Assembly: GCA_964354255.1 (NCBI GenBank)
Contig: CAYGYX010000016.1
Span: 1 to 33,005 of the forward strand
DNA from: VGBK01 sp964354255
GTDB lineage: Bacteria; Actinomycetota; Acidimicrobiia; Spongiisociales; UBA11373
DNA: 33,005 bases
Direction: 5' to 3'
Shown here: positions 31,623 through 33,005 of the stretch, in pieces
Position numbering within the stretch: the stretch's first letter is position 1
Layout: every line of letters begins with the position of its first letter
The notes under the pieces: generated by a model
The model's database searches: none
What the model was told of the DNA's origin: nothing
What the model saw: only the letters and a program-made list of their open reading frames with translations
Position numbers and translations under genes: made by a program

Positions 31623-32882
31623 TCACCCGGCCAGGTAGGGGATGATTTGCGGCCCGCCCGGCAGCACGGCGAGGCGAGCGCCCGGCCCGGCCTCGCGCAA
31701 CAGCCTGCCCAAGGTGCCCGCCACATCACCGGCCGGCTCCAACCAGCCCGCCCGTACCTCGGCCTCGCTCAAGCCCCGGGTGTGGAGCAGCACCCGCGCC
31801 TTGCTCTGGATCTGAGCCTGCACCTGCACCTGCCACAGGTCGGGGACCAGGCCGAGGCCGGGCAGGGCGGCGAGGAACTCCGGCGGCCCGGGGTAGGCCG
31901 CCAGCAGCTCCCGGTAGCGGCCGTGGCTGGGAAAGCCGTCGGAGCACTCCGACGCCACCAGGATCGCTCCCCCCGGCTTGACGATCTGGGCGGCGGCGCT
32001 CATCCCCTTGACCGTCTGGTACAGGTTCTGGTCGAGGGGGTAGCCGCCGTTGGTGGTGACGACCACGTCGAAGGGAGCGGCCACCGGGCACATCGCCGTC
32101 TCGCGGACGGCGGCGTAGCCCTGTGGGTGACTCACGGACGGCGGGCCGGCGAACAGGCCGGTGATCTGGCGCCGGCGGTTATGGGTGATGTCGAGGGCCA
32201 GGTGCACTTCGGCGGCGGCGGCCACGTGGCGAATGGCGTCGTGGATGGGGTTGCCGACGGTCACCCCCCAGGTGGCCATGGGGTGGGCCGCCCGGGCGGT
32301 CGAGTGCAGATCGAGGATGGTCTCCAGCGATGCCAGGCCCGGGGCCACCATCTTGGGGCCGCCGGAGAAGCCGGCGAAGAAGTGCGGCTCTGTCAGCCCC
32401 AGGGTGATGCGCAGGTCCTGGTCCAGAAAGGCGGCCTCGAGGGCCGCCGGGGCGCCGGAGTCGGGTATGACGGTCACCCGGCGGTGGGCGTCGGCCCGGC
32501 GGGCGTCGTGCTGCGCGATCGACACGGCCGACAGGATGTCGTCGCCGAGCATCTCGGAGAGCTCGGCCGGCGTGCAGGCGCGGTGCGAGCCGGTAGCCAC
32601 GAACAGGGTGACCTCCCGGCCTTCCAGCTCGTCGAGCACAGGGGGGAGCACGGTCCGCAGTGGGTAGGGGCGGGTGTTGTCGCAGATGCTGATCCCCACC
32701 GTGCGGCGGTCCTCGGCCAGCTCACGCAGGCCGGGGCCGGCCAGGGGGGCGCGCAGGGCGGCGGCCACCGCCGCCCGCTCGTCGGGCAGGCCGGGCAGGG
32801 AACGGGGCTCGATGACCTCGGCCTCATCAGGCACTTCGAGGGGGATGGAGCCTCGGCCGTAGGCGAGGTTGACGATGGCCAC
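31623..32882 (-). CDS. larA: LarA-family nickel-pincer-nucleotide enzyme (lactate racemase-like)
   Basis: The 419-residue protein matches the LarA superfamily (DUF2088 plus C-terminal domain). His100 in GSHRACT, His167 in EPHFFAGFSGGPK, Lys177 in the same block and His193 in LDLHST keep almost exactly the spacing of the Lactiplantibacillus LarA residues His108, His174, Lys184 and His200, which hold the nickel pincer nucleotide. The N-terminal ISICDNTRPYP and C-terminal NGGYPLDQNLYQTVKGM are also typical. The superfamily racemises or epimerises various 2-hydroxyacids, so lactate is only one candidate. The cofactor genes larB, larC and larE are not in the window. The GTG start has a purine-rich AGAGAGG upstream. 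Bases 32883-33005 show no gene. Confidence 0.85.
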   Translation of the reverse strand: MAIVNLAYGRGSIPLEVPDEAEVIEPRSLPGLPDERAAVAAALRAPLAGPGLRELAEDRRTVGISICDNTRPYPLRTVLPPVLDELEGREVTLFVATGSHRACTPAELSEMLGDDILSAVSIAQHDARRADAHRRVTVIPDSGAPAALEAAFLDQDLRITLGLTEPHFFAGFSGGPKMVAPGLASLETILDLHSTARAAHPMATWGVTVGNPIHDAIRHVAAAAEVHLALDITHNRRRQITGLFAGPPSVSHPQGYAAVRETAMCPVAAPFDVVVTTNGGYPLDQNLYQTVKGMSAAAQIVKPGGAILVASECSDGFPSHGRYRELLAAYPGPPEFLAALPGLGLVPDLWQVQVQAQIQSKARVLLHTRGLSEAEVRAGWLEPAGDVAGTLGRLLREAGPGARLAVLPGGPQIIPYLAG

Positions 32883-33005
32883 CGGCTGCCTCTCTCTCTG
32901 GTGTCCATCCCCCCGGCGCCGGGCGAGACCGGGGCTGGCGAAGCGAGGCCATCATGCTAGGAGCGCTAGACCCCGCGGATAGCCTCCGAGCAAGCCCCAC
33001 AGACC

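Overview
The window is very GC-rich, gene-dense bacterial DNA with many GTG starts, 4-nt overlapping stop/start codons, Thr-rich (TTTT) linkers behind membrane anchors, and a bacterial proteasome activator (Bpa/PafE) homologue. It also has an F420-type (DUF385/Ddn) protein, a PHP-fused family X DNA polymerase and a remnant of a LigD polymerase domain. Together these point to an actinobacterium, possibly an uncultivated Acidimicrobiia-like lineage (inference). Two runs of exactly 100 N, one flanked by an identical 55-base sequence on each side, show that this is a scaffolded short-read or metagenome assembly. I see no rRNA, tRNA, CRISPR array, insertion sequence or phage module.

Layout. 1-420: a 5'-truncated coding fragment. 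418-1734 (-): a lipoprotein made of seven nearly identical 53-residue repeats, probably a beta-propeller. 1853-3058 (-): a thiolase. 3100-5264 (-): two translationally coupled radical SAM enzymes, one HemN/HemW-like. 5479-8238 (+): a large secreted alpha/beta hydrolase with a Calx-beta-like tail. 8249-12998 (-): a five-gene cluster NYN/LOTUS protein - DDAH - Bpa - PlsC-like acyltransferase - photolyase. 13088-13519 (+): Ddn-like protein. 13516-15255 (-): PolX. 15329-17807 (+): a ceramidase-family membrane protein, split by the first gap and carrying two palindromic repeats in its loops, coupled to a PQQ-type beta-propeller protein. 17851-19550 (+): an MBL-fold hydrolase and an alpha/beta hydrolase.

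19576-23136 (-) is a DUF4342 - ABC ATPase - ABC permease operon. 23386-24430 (+) is a membrane protein plus winged-helix regulator operon behind a strong promoter and palindromic operator. 24593-25450 (-) is a 5'-3' exonuclease whose first residues lie in the second gap. 25786-26250 (+) is a DUF1003 protein. 26446-28245 (-) is a GlgB-like GH13 enzyme. 28344-29715 (+) holds a small unknown protein and a rhodanese-type sulfurtransferase. 29716-29916 (-) is a LigD-polymerase remnant. 29928-31589 (+) holds two membrane-anchored Thr-linker proteins (the second DUF2927-like). 31623-32882 (-) is a LarA-family nickel-pincer enzyme.

Most of this is housekeeping or accessory chromosomal content rather than one island. 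The most interesting signals are: (i) a palindromic element inserted twice, in two different reading frames, into loops of one membrane protein; (ii) a repeated TANNNT box 6-8 nt upstream of at least eight start codons that lack a Shine-Dalgarno sequence, suggesting widespread leaderless transcription; (iii) the Bpa-containing operon; (iv) the coupled radical SAM pair of unknown product. Functions are assigned from motifs read by eye; no database search was run.
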